Of a stretch of 39,030 nt of DNA, positions 1-7,885 are shown one piece after another. The stretch is from Erythrobacteraceae bacterium (lineage in GTDB: Bacteria; Pseudomonadota; Alphaproteobacteria; Sphingomonadales; Sphingomonadaceae): assembly GCA_027486035.1 (NCBI GenBank), contig JAIXPX010000019.1, positions 1 through 39,030 of the forward strand. The letters run 5' to 3'. Below the pieces are notes generated by a model. It saw only the letters and a program-made list of their open reading frames with translations. It made no database searches and had not been told where the DNA came from. Each line of letters starts with the position of its first letter. Positions within the stretch are counted from its first letter, which is position 1. Made by a program: the position numbers and the translations under genes.

Positions 1-240
1 ACCACCGGCCCGCGCATCATCACCGCCGAGACCAAGGCCGAGATGAAGCGCGTGCTCGAGGACATCCAGTCGGGCCGCTTCGTCAAGAACTTCGTGCTCG
101 ACAACCGCGCCGGCCAGCCCGAGCTGAAGGCGGCGAGGAAGCGCGCTGCCGCCCACCCGATCGAGCAGACCGGGGAAAAACTGCGGGCGATGATGCCGTG
201 GATCGCAGCGAACAAGCTGGTCGACAAGGCGAAGAACTGA
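1..240 (+). CDS. ilvC: Ketol-acid reductoisomerase, C-terminal part (cut by window start)
   Basis: The frame is open from base 1 to the TGA at 238-240 and gives 79 residues. They match the all-helical C-terminal knotted domain of class I ketol-acid reductoisomerase: TGPRII near the start, [12 protein letters not shown], then the very conserved tail [17 protein letters not shown]. The enzyme isomerises and reduces 2-acetolactate (or acetohydroxybutyrate) with NADPH and Mg2+ in valine, leucine and isoleucine synthesis in the cytosol. The N-terminal Rossmann domain lies outside the window. leuA, which draws on the same pathway, lies 3.4 kb downstream but is not in the same operon. Identification is firm from the tail alone. 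Confidence 0.95.
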   Translation, partial: TTGPRIITAETKAEMKRVLEDIQSGRFVKNFVLDNRAGQPELKAARKRAAAHPIEQTGEKLRAMMPWIAANKLVDKAKN

Positions 241-263
241 CCCTTTGCCGATGCCCTGATCCG

Positions 264-1379
264 GTGAGCGCGCGCCACATCCTGATCCCGTTTCACGATT
301 TTGCCCGCGGGGGGACGGAGCGCGTCGCGCTCACCCTCTCCCGCCACTGGATCGACGATGGCTGCCATGTCACCTTCCTGTGCGGTTCGCGGGGTGGCGG
401 CACGATCGATCAGGTCGATCCGCGCGCGCGCATCGTTGCGCTTGATCCCGAACTGCCGCGCAGCACGTTCTCCCGCCTTCGTCTCGGCAAGGCCATGGCT
501 CCGGTCCTCGCGCGGATCGCCCCCGACGTAGTCTTCATTCCGGGCAACTTCCATTTCGTGTTGGCCCCGGCCTTCCGCCGCGCGATGCCGGAGATCGTCA
601 TGGTCGGCAAGGTCAGCAATCCGCTGCTGCCGGATCTGCCTGGCCCGCTGATGGTGGCTGCGCGCCATTTGCTGTCGCGCATCTGCGGGCCGCTCGACGC
701 CATGGCCTTCATGGCGCCCGAACTGGCCGAACAGGGGCGTCCGTTGATCCCCGCCTGCCTTGCCGCGCCGGTCATCGCCGAACCGAACCTGCCGGCGGGT
801 TTCAAGGCACCGGCGCGCAAGGGGCCGTCGGACCCGCCCCTGATACTGGCCATTGCCCGGCTCGAGCCGCAAAAGAACCTGGCTCTGGCGCTGGAGGCCT
901 TTGCCCGCCTGCGGGCGCGGCGGCCAGCGACGCTGGAGATACTCGGCGAAGGGGCAGAACGCGCCCGCCTCGAAGCGTTGGCGAGACGCCTCGGGATAGG
1001 TGCCGACGTCGCCATGCCGGGTTATGTCGATGACATTCCCGAGCGGCTTTCGCGCGCGTCGGCACTGCTGCTTTCCTCCCGCTATGAAGGCTATCCCGCG
1101 GTTGTGGTCGAAGCGCTTGCCGCCGACGTCCCGGTTGTGGCAACGGCCTGCACGCCAACGCTGGGTGCCCTGATCGACCGGCCGATCCGCGGAGAGATCG
1201 TGACGGGCGTCAGGCCCGATGCGCTGGCAGAGGCCCTGTCCCGCGCGCTGGACCTGCCATTCGCAACCCATGGCGAACGCGCCGCCGGAGTGGCGCATCA
1301 TGATGCTGCGGCTTCGGCCCGCTCATACCTCGATTTGTTCGACGAACTTGCACTGGGCCGCTCGATACACGCACGTTGA
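264..1379 (+). CDS. GT4-family (GT-B fold) glycosyltransferase
   Basis: 371 residues if translation starts at GTG 264, 23 bases after the ilvC stop. An in-frame start at 198 would overlap ilvC and adds unlike residues, so GTG 264 is preferred. The N-terminus (HILIPFHDFARGGTERVAL) is the usual GT-B donor/acceptor start with the GG(T/A)E loop. The C-terminal half has the Glycos_transf_1 domain: LAIARLEPQKNLALALEAF, then LEILGEGAERARLEAL, and the EX7E motif of GT4 enzymes (E275 and E283 in SSRYEGYPAVVVEAL), which binds the nucleotide sugar. It probably transfers a sugar to a lipid or polysaccharide precursor. Substrate cannot be read from sequence, and no other polysaccharide gene is adjacent. 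Co-transcription with ilvC is possible from the short gap. Confidence 0.85.
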   Translation: MSARHILIPFHDFARGGTERVALTLSRHWIDDGCHVTFLCGSRGGGTIDQVDPRARIVALDPELPRSTFSRLRLGKAMAPVLARIAPDVVFIPGNFHFVLAPAFRRAMPEIVMVGKVSNPLLPDLPGPLMVAARHLLSRICGPLDAMAFMAPELAEQGRPLIPACLAAPVIAEPNLPAGFKAPARKGPSDPPLILAIARLEPQKNLALALEAFARLRARRPATLEILGEGAERARLEALARRLGIGADVAMPGYVDDIPERLSRASALLLSSRYEGYPAVVVEALAADVPVVATACTPTLGALIDRPIRGEIVTGVRPDALAEALSRALDLPFATHGERAAGVAHHDAAASARSYLDLFDELALGRSIHAR

Positions 1380-1531
1380 AACCTGGTGTCATGGTTGCGA
1401 AAGACCAGGAAGGGGTCGTTGCTGGTTCATGCGCAGGTCTTGCGGGCTCAAGGCACCGCCTGGGGCCGGGCACAGCGGAGCCACCGGCGGGATCAACCGG
1501 CTGGGACGATGATCGCCACCCGCGTCATGAA

Positions 1532-1759
1532 ATGGTAACGCAAGCCGCGCTGCAGGTGCCCGGTGCCAAGGACCCCGCGCGCGTCACTTTCGAGGCCGAA
1601 TTCACCGGCGCGGGCAGCAACCCCTGCAACAAGAAGCCGACCATCGGCTTCGCGGGCGAGACCAGCATCAAGCGGTCGGACTTCGGGGTGAACTATGGCA
1701 TCCCCTTCGTCAGCGACGCGGTGGAGCTGGATATCTCCGTGGCATTCGAGAAGCAGTAA
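1532..1759 (+). pseudogene. YceI-family fragment (C-terminal third only)
   Basis: The last about 60 residues of this frame (VTFEAEFTGAGSNP, IGFAGETSIKRSDFGVNYG, PFVSDAVELDISVAFEK) match the C-terminal strands of YceI-like lipocalin-type periplasmic proteins, including the signature (T/S)IKRSDFG. A normal YceI protein is about 190 residues with a signal peptide. Here the upstream part of the frame (from 1376) is low-complexity sequence with no YceI character, no signal peptide and no good ribosome site. The start given is the nearest ATG and may never be used. I read it as a decayed gene that lost its 5' two thirds. It lies in the 425-base gap between the glycosyltransferase and the alpha-hydroxy-acid dehydrogenase; nothing else was recognised in that gap. 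Confidence 0.7.
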
Positions 1760-1804
1760 CAGCCCCTCGACACTCCTCCGCCAATCGGGCAGGCAGCATT
1801 CACG

Positions 1805-2962
1805 ATGCGCCTGTCCGATTGCCACAACATCGATGATTTCCGGAAGCTCGCCAAAGCGCGGCTGCCCTTTCCCGTGTTCGATTACATCGACGGCGCGGCG
1901 GATGACGAGCTGACCAAGGCAAGGAACACCGCTGCTTTTGCCGGCGTCGATCTTGTCCCGGACGTGCTCGCCGGCGTGGCGGAAATCGACACCTCCTGCA
2001 CCATCCTCGGGCGCCGTTCCGCCCTCCCCCTGATGCTCTCGCCCACCGCTGTGCAGCGGGCGTTCCACTGGCAGGGCGAAACCGCGGTCGCAAAGGCGGC
2101 GGAGAAATTCGGGCTGTGGTTCGGGATCTCCAGCCTTGCCACGCGCTCGATCGAGGAGATCGCCGCACTCACCAGTGGGTCCAAGCTGTTCCAGCTTTAC
2201 GTCCACAAGGACAAGGGCCTCAACGCCAGCATGATCCAGCGCTGCCAGGCGGCGCGGTTCGATGCCCTCGCGCTGACGGTCGACACCATCGTGTCGGGCA
2301 AGCGCGAGCGGTGCCTGAGGAGCGGCTTCACCACTCCGCCGCGTTTCACCCCGGCCAGCATCATCAGCTACGCGACCCGCCCCCGCTGGACGCTCGATTA
2401 CCTTGGCCGGGAGAAATTCCGGCTCCCCAACCTCGACACCCATGTCGCCGAGGGCACCGGCAAGGCGGTGAGCATCGCCGATTATTTCAACACCATGCTC
2501 GACACCGCGATGGACTGGGACACCGCCGCGAAGATCCGGCAGGACTGGGGCGGGACATTCGTCCTCAAGGGCGTGATGAGCGCTGCCGACGCGCGCCGGG
2601 CGGTCGAGATCGGGGCGGATGCGATCATGATTTCGAACCACGGGGGGCGGCAGCTCGATGGCAGCCGCGCACCCTTCGATCAGCTCCCGGAGATCGTCGA
2701 AGCGGTCGGGGGCAAGATCGAGATCATCTGCGATGGCGGGGTGCGGCGCGGCACCCATGTCCTTAAAGCCCTGTGCTCGGGTGCAACCGCGGCCTCGGGC
2801 GGGCGGCTCTACCTCTATGCCCTGGCGGCGGCCGGGCAGGAGGGGGTCGAGCGCGCGCTCGGAATCCTCAAGGACGAGATCGAGCGCGGGATGCGGCTGA
2901 TGGGGGTAAAACGCGTCGATGGGCTCACCCCGGACCGCCTGCGCATCAGGCCCTTGTCATGA
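1805..2962 (+). CDS. FMN-dependent alpha-hydroxy-acid dehydrogenase (L-lactate dehydrogenase-like)
   Basis: 385 residues, the usual length for the glycolate oxidase / L-lactate dehydrogenase (LldD) family of FMN TIM barrels. Visible motifs: N-terminal DYIDGAADDE, the FMN-phosphate region LPLMLSPTAVQRAFHWQGE, QLYVHKDKG, the LTVDT strand, and the catalytic block SNHGGRQLDGSRAPF with the base His279 and substrate-binding Arg282. The C-terminus has CDGGVRRGTHVLKALCSGA. It oxidises a 2-hydroxy acid (L-lactate or similar) to the 2-oxo acid, passing electrons to quinone or oxygen. The usual VGRP-type loop after ALxxGA reads ASGGRLYLYAL here, a small deviation. lldD proper or another family member cannot be told apart, so no symbol is given. 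Confidence 0.88.
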   Translation: MRLSDCHNIDDFRKLAKARLPFPVFDYIDGAADDELTKARNTAAFAGVDLVPDVLAGVAEIDTSCTILGRRSALPLMLSPTAVQRAFHWQGETAVAKAAEKFGLWFGISSLATRSIEEIAALTSGSKLFQLYVHKDKGLNASMIQRCQAARFDALALTVDTIVSGKRERCLRSGFTTPPRFTPASIISYATRPRWTLDYLGREKFRLPNLDTHVAEGTGKAVSIADYFNTMLDTAMDWDTAAKIRQDWGGTFVLKGVMSAADARRAVEIGADAIMISNHGGRQLDGSRAPFDQLPEIVEAVGGKIEIICDGGVRRGTHVLKALCSGATAASGGRLYLYALAAAGQEGVERALGILKDEIERGMRLMGVKRVDGLTPDRLRIRPLS

Positions 2963-3014
2963 TCCTGCAACGCAAGGCAGCTTGGCCCCGGGCCACGACA
3001 GGAGGAACCATCCG

Positions 3015-3470
3015 ATGAAACGCTTCGCCCGCTCGCTTGCCCTCGCCCTTGCTCCGCTCGCACTGGCCGCCTGCGGGAGCGAGCCTGGAAGCCCCGCCAA
3101 TGATGCCGAAAGCTTCGCGGCGCGGATCGGCGCCAGCGAGGCGACACCCGGAGCGGTGCCCGCGCCTGCTGCCACGGCCACGCCCATCGTGGCCGCGCCG
3201 CTCCCGGGGGCTGCGCCAGGTGCCTTCGCGCAAGGAACCCTCACCGATCCGGCGGCGGCCAACTGCGGCGCGCCGCTTATGGCACCTTACATCGGCAAGC
3301 TCGCCGACCAGACCACCCGCGCCGCCATCGCCCAGACGATTGGTCGCACGGAGAACCTGCGCTTCGTCGCCTTCGGGAGCACCGCGGATGTCAATCCCGA
3401 CCCGACCAGCCCGCGCCTGTCGCTGATGCTCGATGCACAAGGCATCATCCGCGACGCCCGCTGCGGATAG
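3015..3470 (+). CDS. Small lipoprotein of unknown function
   Basis: 151 residues. The ATG at 3015 follows a strong Shine-Dalgarno sequence (AGGAGG near 3000), which decides the start over longer in-frame alternatives. The first 20 residues (MKRFARSLALALAPLALAAC) are a lipoprotein signal peptide with the lipobox LAAC, so Cys20 is the predicted lipidated residue and there is no Asp at +2. A Pro/Ala-rich linker follows (residues about 38-70). The C-terminal domain (NCGAPLMAPYIGKLADQTTRAAIAQ onward, ending DAQGIIRDARCG) resembles the proteinase-inhibitor-I78-like fold common in sphingomonads: an Asn-Cys-Gly near the start, an 'R...FG' strand and a final 'I.DARCG'. That family assignment is tentative; envelope localisation is firm. 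Confidence 0.75.
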   Translation: MKRFARSLALALAPLALAACGSEPGSPANDAESFAARIGASEATPGAVPAPAATATPIVAAPLPGAAPGAFAQGTLTDPAAANCGAPLMAPYIGKLADQTTRAAIAQTIGRTENLRFVAFGSTADVNPDPTSPRLSLMLDAQGIIRDARCG

Positions 3471-3536
3471 GTGTTCTGCGCAATCGGTGCCATTCCCGGC
3501 TTGCACAGCGCGCAATAATCGGCAAAGGATCGCGCG

Positions 3537-3587
3537 ATGACGGGATACGGACTTTCGCTGCTTCGACTTATGCGCCCTTGGGCGTAG
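3537..3587 (+). CDS. Candidate leucine leader peptide (leuL-like) before leuA
   Basis: A 16-residue frame, MTGYGLSLLRLMRPWA, ends at TAG 3585-3587, 85 bases before leuA. It has a good ribosome-binding site (AAAGGA at 3524-3529, 7 bases before the ATG). Four of residues 6-11 are leucine (codons CTT, CTG, CTT, CTT), far above chance for so short a frame. The last codons overlap the first arm of a CCCTTGGG/CCCAAGGG pairing that continues into the leuA 5' region. This is the classic arrangement of ribosome-mediated attenuation, in which a ribosome stalled at Leu codons changes RNA folding before the biosynthetic gene. No homology search was possible. It could be a chance frame. Confidence 0.5.
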   Translation: MTGYGLSLLRLMRPWA

Positions 3588-3637
3588 GCAGCCGCGCGGA
3601 TATCGGCGCGGCCCCGCTCCCAAGGGTCACCCGCCGC
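3575..3637 (+). promoter_or_regulatory. Possible leuA attenuator: mutually exclusive RNA stems
   Basis: Pairing segments seen by eye: CCCTTGGG (3575-3582) with CCCAAGGG (3619-3626); GCCGCGC (3591-3597) with GCGCGGC (3606-3612), loop of 8; and GCGGC (3608-3612) with GCCGC (3633-3637), followed by AGCTTTCCCC. The second and third pairings share bases 3608-3612 and so exclude each other, as expected for an antiterminator/terminator switch. The first arm lies inside the candidate leader peptide. The terminator arm is weak and its T-run is short, so termination is not proven. Confidence 0.4.
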
Positions 3638-3672
3638 AGCTTTCCCCACCTTCCCGCGACGAGCCTTTTCCC

Positions 3673-5361
3673 ATGCCCATGCTCAAGCAGCCTTCCGCCA
3701 AGTATCGTCCTTTCGGCCGGATCGACCTCCCGAACCGCCAATGGCCTTCGCGCCTGATCGAGAGGGCGCCGCGCTGGCTCTCGACGGACCTGCGCGACGG
3801 CAACCAGTCGATCATCGATCCCATGGACGCGGTGAAGAAGCGCCGCTTCTTCGACCTTCTGGTGGAAGTGGGCCTCAAGGAGATCGAGATCGGCTTTCCC
3901 AGCGCGGGCGCGACCGAGTTCGATTTCATCTCCGGCCTCGTCAAGTCCGATGCGATTCCCGAGGACGTGATCGTTCAGGTGCTGACCCAGAGCCGCGAGG
4001 ACCTGATCCGCACCTCGTTTGCCAGCCTCGAGGGCGCGCGTTCGGCGATCGTCCATCTCTACAACGCCGTCAGCCCGGCGTGGCGTGACATCGTGTTCCG
4101 CATGAGCCGCGAGGAGGTGAAGGCCATCGCGGTTGCGGGCGCCAAGGTGATGCGCGACGAGGCGGCGAGATATCCGGGCACGGACTGGCACTTCCAGTAC
4201 TCGCCGGAGACCTTCTCCACCGCCGAGCTCGATTTCTCGATCGAGGTCTGCGCCGCGGTGATGGAGGTGCTCGCCCCCACACCCGAACACCCGATCATCC
4301 TCAACCTGCCCGCCACGGTCGAGGCGGCGACGCCGAACATCTACGCCGACCAGATCGAATATTTCGGGCGGCATTTGCCGAACCGCGAAAGCGCGATCCT
4401 CTCGCTCCACACCCACAATGACCGCGGCACGGGCGTCGCGGCGGCGGAGCTCGGCCTGATGGCCGGGGCCGACCGGGTCGAGGGCTGCCTCTTCGGCAAT
4501 GGCGAGCGGACCGGCAATTGCTGCCTCGTGACGATGGCCTTGAACCTCTATACGCAAGGCGTTGATCCGAAACTGGACTTCTCCGACATCGACCGGGTGA
4601 TCGAGACGGTCGCGTACTGCAACGACATCCCCGTCCACCAGCGTCACCCCTATGGTGGGGAACTGGTCTACACAGCCTTCAGCGGCTCCCACCAGGACGC
4701 GATCAAGAAGGGTTTTGAGGCGCGCGAGACGCAGAACGACGATTTCTGGCGCGTGCCCTACCTCCCCATCGACCCCGCCGATCTGGGGCGCAGCTACGAG
4801 GCGGTGATCCGCGTCAATTCGCAGTCCGGCAAGGGCGGCTTTGCCTGGGTGCTGGAGAAGGACCAGGGCCTGAAGCTCCCCAAGAAGATGCAGGCCGATT
4901 TCTCGAAGCACGTGCAAGCCATGGCCGATGCTCTGGGCCGCGAATTGAATGCTCCCGACATCTGGGACGCCTTCCGCCGCGCCTATCACGTCAAGATCCA
5001 CCCCAAGCATTTCCAGCTCGTCCGCTACGAGGAAAGCCGGGCCTCGGACGGGACGCGCATCTTTGCCGGCACGATCGCGGTCGACGGGTCCGAGCGCAGT
5101 GTCTCGGGACGCGGCAACGGCCTCATCTCCTCGGTGATGGGCACCCTGCGCGAAGCCTTCGGGGTGGAGCTCGAGGTGATCGACTACACCGAACACGCGC
5201 TCGGCGCGGGTACGGATGCGCGCGCGGCAGCCTATCTGGAATGCCGGAGTCCCGACGGGCGCACCATCTGGGGCTGCGGGATCGACGAGGACATCGCCAC
5301 CGCGAGTGTGCGTGCCGTGCTCTCGGCGGCGAATTCGGCTGTGGCTTCCGACCCCGCCTGA
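3673..5361 (+). CDS. leuA: 2-isopropylmalate synthase (long form)
   Basis: 562 residues, matching the long LeuA form of about 550-600 residues found in many alphaproteobacteria, actinobacteria and yeast. It condenses acetyl-CoA with 2-oxoisovalerate, the first committed step of leucine synthesis. Motifs: STDLRDGNQS near residues 37-46 (catalytic Arg41, metal ligand Asp42), LHTHNDRGTGVAAAELGLMAGADRVEG carrying the HxH metal ligands, and the GNGERTGN loop. The C-terminal third after about residue 430 (YEESRASDGTRIFAGTIAVDG onward) is the LeuA dimer regulatory domain that mediates leucine feedback. Two ATGs (3673, 3679) are possible starts and neither has a clear Shine-Dalgarno sequence. A candidate leader peptide and attenuator precede it. 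It is monocistronic here. Confidence 0.96.
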   Translation: MPMLKQPSAKYRPFGRIDLPNRQWPSRLIERAPRWLSTDLRDGNQSIIDPMDAVKKRRFFDLLVEVGLKEIEIGFPSAGATEFDFISGLVKSDAIPEDVIVQVLTQSREDLIRTSFASLEGARSAIVHLYNAVSPAWRDIVFRMSREEVKAIAVAGAKVMRDEAARYPGTDWHFQYSPETFSTAELDFSIEVCAAVMEVLAPTPEHPIILNLPATVEAATPNIYADQIEYFGRHLPNRESAILSLHTHNDRGTGVAAAELGLMAGADRVEGCLFGNGERTGNCCLVTMALNLYTQGVDPKLDFSDIDRVIETVAYCNDIPVHQRHPYGGELVYTAFSGSHQDAIKKGFEARETQNDDFWRVPYLPIDPADLGRSYEAVIRVNSQSGKGGFAWVLEKDQGLKLPKKMQADFSKHVQAMADALGRELNAPDIWDAFRRAYHVKIHPKHFQLVRYEESRASDGTRIFAGTIAVDGSERSVSGRGNGLISSVMGTLREAFGVELEVIDYTEHALGAGTDARAAAYLECRSPDGRTIWGCGIDEDIATASVRAVLSAANSAVASDPA

Positions 5362-5429
5362 GCCCCGCCTCCCCTTGCGCAGGCCCCGGTTTGCGCGCAG
5401 GTCACCCCCGAGAGAGGGAGAGCCCACGC

Positions 5430-5667
5430 ATGCAAACGCCAACGACCGGTCTTGCCGTGCCGCCGACCCCCGAGGTTGCGGGCGATCTCGCCTGAGGTGA
5501 TCTGACGGCAGCCCTCTCTGCTGGCTGGCGCGATTTTTGTGCCATGCCGCGCTTCGGGCTGTTCTTCGGCGGTGTCTATGTGCGGGCCGGCCTTTCTCAG
5601 TCTGGTGGTGGCGCTCCCGGTGCTGGGGCATGCCACCTGGCACCTCTATGCCCGGGCTGTCGCCTGA
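5430..5667 (+). pseudogene. DUF2189 integral-membrane protein remnant with internal deletion
   Basis: The 386-base gap after leuA holds a broken gene. A start with a purine-rich ribosome site (GAGAGGGAGAG, 5410-5420) gives MQTPTTGLAVPPTPEVAGDLA and then TGA at 5493. Reading through in the same frame gives DLTAALSAGWRDFCAMPRFGLFFGGVYV, the N-terminal hallmark of DUF2189 proteins. About 12 bases later the frame shifts and reads LSLVVALPVLGHATWHLYARAVA before TGA at 5665-5667. LPVLGHATWHLY is the C-terminal hallmark of the same family. So the two ends survive, joined directly, while the roughly 170 or more residues of membrane helices between them are gone, with an added nonsense codon. It cannot make a working transporter-like protein. 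Confidence 0.75.
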
Positions 5668-5746
5668 CCCTTTGAGGCCTTGCGCCGCGCTATCGGGCGG
5701 CTAGTTTTCCTTCCATCAGCGCCGTCGCAGGCGCGAGGGAGAGACC

Positions 5747-6790
5747 ATGACCGAAGAGATCCTCGAGCCCGAACTGCCGATCATCGATCCGCATCACCAC
5801 CTGTGGGACCTACGCCCCTTGATCCCGATGTTTCCCGAACCGCGACACCGGTTTATCGAGACGCTGGTTCCGGCGGCCTATTACACTTTCGATCACCTGC
5901 ATCAGGACGTGACCAGCGGGCATAACATCATCGCCACGGTCTTCATGGAGTGCGGTGCCTTCTACAACGGGGCCTATGGCGATGCTCTGAAGCCGGTCGG
6001 CGAGGTCGAGTATGTGAACGGCGTCGCGGCGCAATCGGCGAGCGGACTTTACGGGCGCTTTCGTGCCTGTGCCGGGATCGTCGGCCATGCCAACCTGATG
6101 CTCGGCAGCAGCGCGGGCGCGGTGCTGGACCGCCTGCTCGCCGCCGCGCCGGATCGCTTCAAGGGGATTCGCCATCAGGGCGCTTGGGATGCCGATCCCG
6201 ACGTGCTCGGCCCGCCGTTCCATGCCCCGCCCTGCCTCTACCGCGATACCACCTTCCGCGAAGGCTTTGCCGAACTCGGCAAGCGCGGGATGAGCTTCGA
6301 TGCCTGGATCCTCGAGCCGCAAATCGGCGATGTGATCGATCTGGCGCGGGCCTTTCCCGATACGCCGATCTGCCTCGATCACTGCGGCACCCCGCTCGGC
6401 AGCGCGAGCTATGCCGGAAAACTAGAGGAACGATTCCCGATCTGGCGCGCGGCGATCCTCGAACTGGGCAAGTGCGAGAATGTGGTCGTCAAACTCGGCG
6501 GGCTGGCGATGCACAATTGCGCCATGCCGGAGAAAGGCCCTGCTGCGGGTGTCGGTTCGGAGGAACTCGCGCGGCTGTGGCGGCCCTATATCGAAACCTG
6601 TATCGAAGCCTTCGGGCCGAGCCGCGCGATGTTCGAGAGCAATTATCCGGTCGACCGCTGGGGCGCGACCTATCCGGTGCTGTGGAACGCCTTCAAGCGG
6701 ATCACGGCAGGGGCCAGCGCGGAGGAGAAGGCGTCGCTCTTCGCCGGCACGGCGGCCCGGTTCTACGGACTGGAACGCCTGCTCGCCTGA
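5747..6790 (+). CDS. Amidohydrolase_2-family metal-dependent hydrolase (COG3618 type)
   Basis: 347 residues, starting at ATG 5747 behind GAGGGAGAG. The N-terminus has PIIDPHHHLWD, with the metal-binding HxH (His16, His18). Further along come GIRHQGAWD, a His in CLDHCGTPLG, and near the C-terminus MFESNYPVDRWG. This order is that of TIM-barrel amidohydrolases related to L-fuconolactonase and 2-pyrone-4,6-dicarboxylate lactonase. The usual C-terminal Asp of 'GSDWP' is Asn in this SNYPVD sub-branch, as in a subset of COG3618 proteins. The substrate is probably a lactone or aromatic carboxylate but cannot be fixed. The nitronate monooxygenase gene follows after 87 bases and may be co-expressed. 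Confidence 0.8.
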   Translation: MTEEILEPELPIIDPHHHLWDLRPLIPMFPEPRHRFIETLVPAAYYTFDHLHQDVTSGHNIIATVFMECGAFYNGAYGDALKPVGEVEYVNGVAAQSASGLYGRFRACAGIVGHANLMLGSSAGAVLDRLLAAAPDRFKGIRHQGAWDADPDVLGPPFHAPPCLYRDTTFREGFAELGKRGMSFDAWILEPQIGDVIDLARAFPDTPICLDHCGTPLGSASYAGKLEERFPIWRAAILELGKCENVVVKLGGLAMHNCAMPEKGPAAGVGSEELARLWRPYIETCIEAFGPSRAMFESNYPVDRWGATYPVLWNAFKRITAGASAEEKASLFAGTAARFYGLERLLA

Positions 6791-6877
6791 CGCAACGTCA
6801 CTCGCAAAAACGCACTTGGCACATCAGGAACCCGCGCTAGAGACACGGGTTAAGAACACAGTTTTGAGGAGAAACCC

Positions 6878-7882
6878 ATGCCCCTTCCCGCCCCGTTCGA
6901 TCGCCTGCGCCTGCCGCTGATCGGATCGCCGCTGTTCATCGTCTCGGGCCCCGAACTGGTGATCGCGCAGTGCAAGGCGGGAATCATCGGCAGCTTCCCG
7001 GCGCTCAACGCGCGGCCGCAGTCGCAGCTCGACGAATGGCTCCACCAGATCACCGAGGAACTGGCCGCCCATAACCGCGCCAATCCCGATCGCCCCGCTG
7101 CGCCCTTCGCCGTCAATCAGATCGTCCACAAGACCAACGACCGCGTCGATGCCGACATGGCGACCTGCGAGAAGTGGCAGGTGCCCATGGTCATCACCTC
7201 ATTGGGCGCGCGCGAGGACATCTACACCGCCGTGCGCAACTGGGGCGGCGTGACGATGCACGACGTCATCAACAACCGCTTCGCGCACAAGGCCATCGAG
7301 AAGGGCGCGACGGGCCTTATCCCGGTGGCGGCAGGCGCCGGCGGCCATGCCGGTGCACTTTCGCCCTTCGCCTTGATGCAGGAAATCCGCGAGTGGTTCG
7401 ATGGCCTCGTCGCGCTGTCCGGCGCGGTGGGCCACGGGGCGACGATCCTTGCAGCCCAGGCTCTGCGCGCGGATTTCGCCTATGCGGGCAGCGCCTTCAT
7501 CGCCACCAAGGAAGCGAACGCCGATCAAGGTTACAAGAACGGCATCGTCGAAGGTTCGTCGGAAGGGATCGTCTACACCAACCTGTTCACCGGGGTGCAC
7601 GGCAATTACCTACGCTCCTCGATCGAAGCGGCGGGGATGGACCCGGACAACCTGCCTGAAAGCGACCCCAGCAAGATGAACTTCGGCAGCGGCGGCAATA
7701 CCAAGGCCAAGGCGTGGAAGGACATCTGGGGTTCGGGCCAAGGCATCGGCACGATCAAGGAAGTGGGCACGGTCGAGGACCTCGTCGCCCGCTTCGAGCG
7801 CGAATATCACGAAGCCAAGGCGCGGCTTGCGGGCAATTCGGGCTACAGCTCGTGGGCTGCCATGGCCGAGGCGGCCGAATAG
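6878..7882 (+). CDS. Nitronate monooxygenase (2-nitropropane dioxygenase family)
   Basis: 334 residues, starting at ATG 6878 behind GAGGAG. It is an FMN TIM barrel of the NMO family: N-terminal LPLIGSPLFIVSGPELVIAQCKAG, the central GATGLIPVAAGAGGHAG stretch with the phosphate-loop glycines and the conserved GGHxG, the LSGAVGHGATILAAQALRADFAYAGSAFIATKE segment, and a C-terminal GSGQGIGTIKEVGTVEDLV. Members oxidise propionate-3-nitronate or other nitronates to carbonyl compounds plus nitrite, or act as quinone reductases. It converges tail to tail with the AHH-type gene, only 3 bases apart. Family is secure; substrate is not. Confidence 0.88.
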   Translation: MPLPAPFDRLRLPLIGSPLFIVSGPELVIAQCKAGIIGSFPALNARPQSQLDEWLHQITEELAAHNRANPDRPAAPFAVNQIVHKTNDRVDADMATCEKWQVPMVITSLGAREDIYTAVRNWGGVTMHDVINNRFAHKAIEKGATGLIPVAAGAGGHAGALSPFALMQEIREWFDGLVALSGAVGHGATILAAQALRADFAYAGSAFIATKEANADQGYKNGIVEGSSEGIVYTNLFTGVHGNYLRSSIEAAGMDPDNLPESDPSKMNFGSGGNTKAKAWKDIWGSGQGIGTIKEVGTVEDLVARFEREYHEAKARLAGNSGYSSWAAMAEAAE

Positions 7883-7885
7883 CGC

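Noticed and set aside
5216..5500. Plus-strand frame spanning the leuA end and the next gap
   Set aside because: Overlaps leuA in another frame, with low-complexity Arg/Pro-rich product.
3568..5643. 691-codon minus-strand frame opposite leuA
   Set aside because: Antisense shadow of leuA; leuA motifs on the plus strand are decisive.
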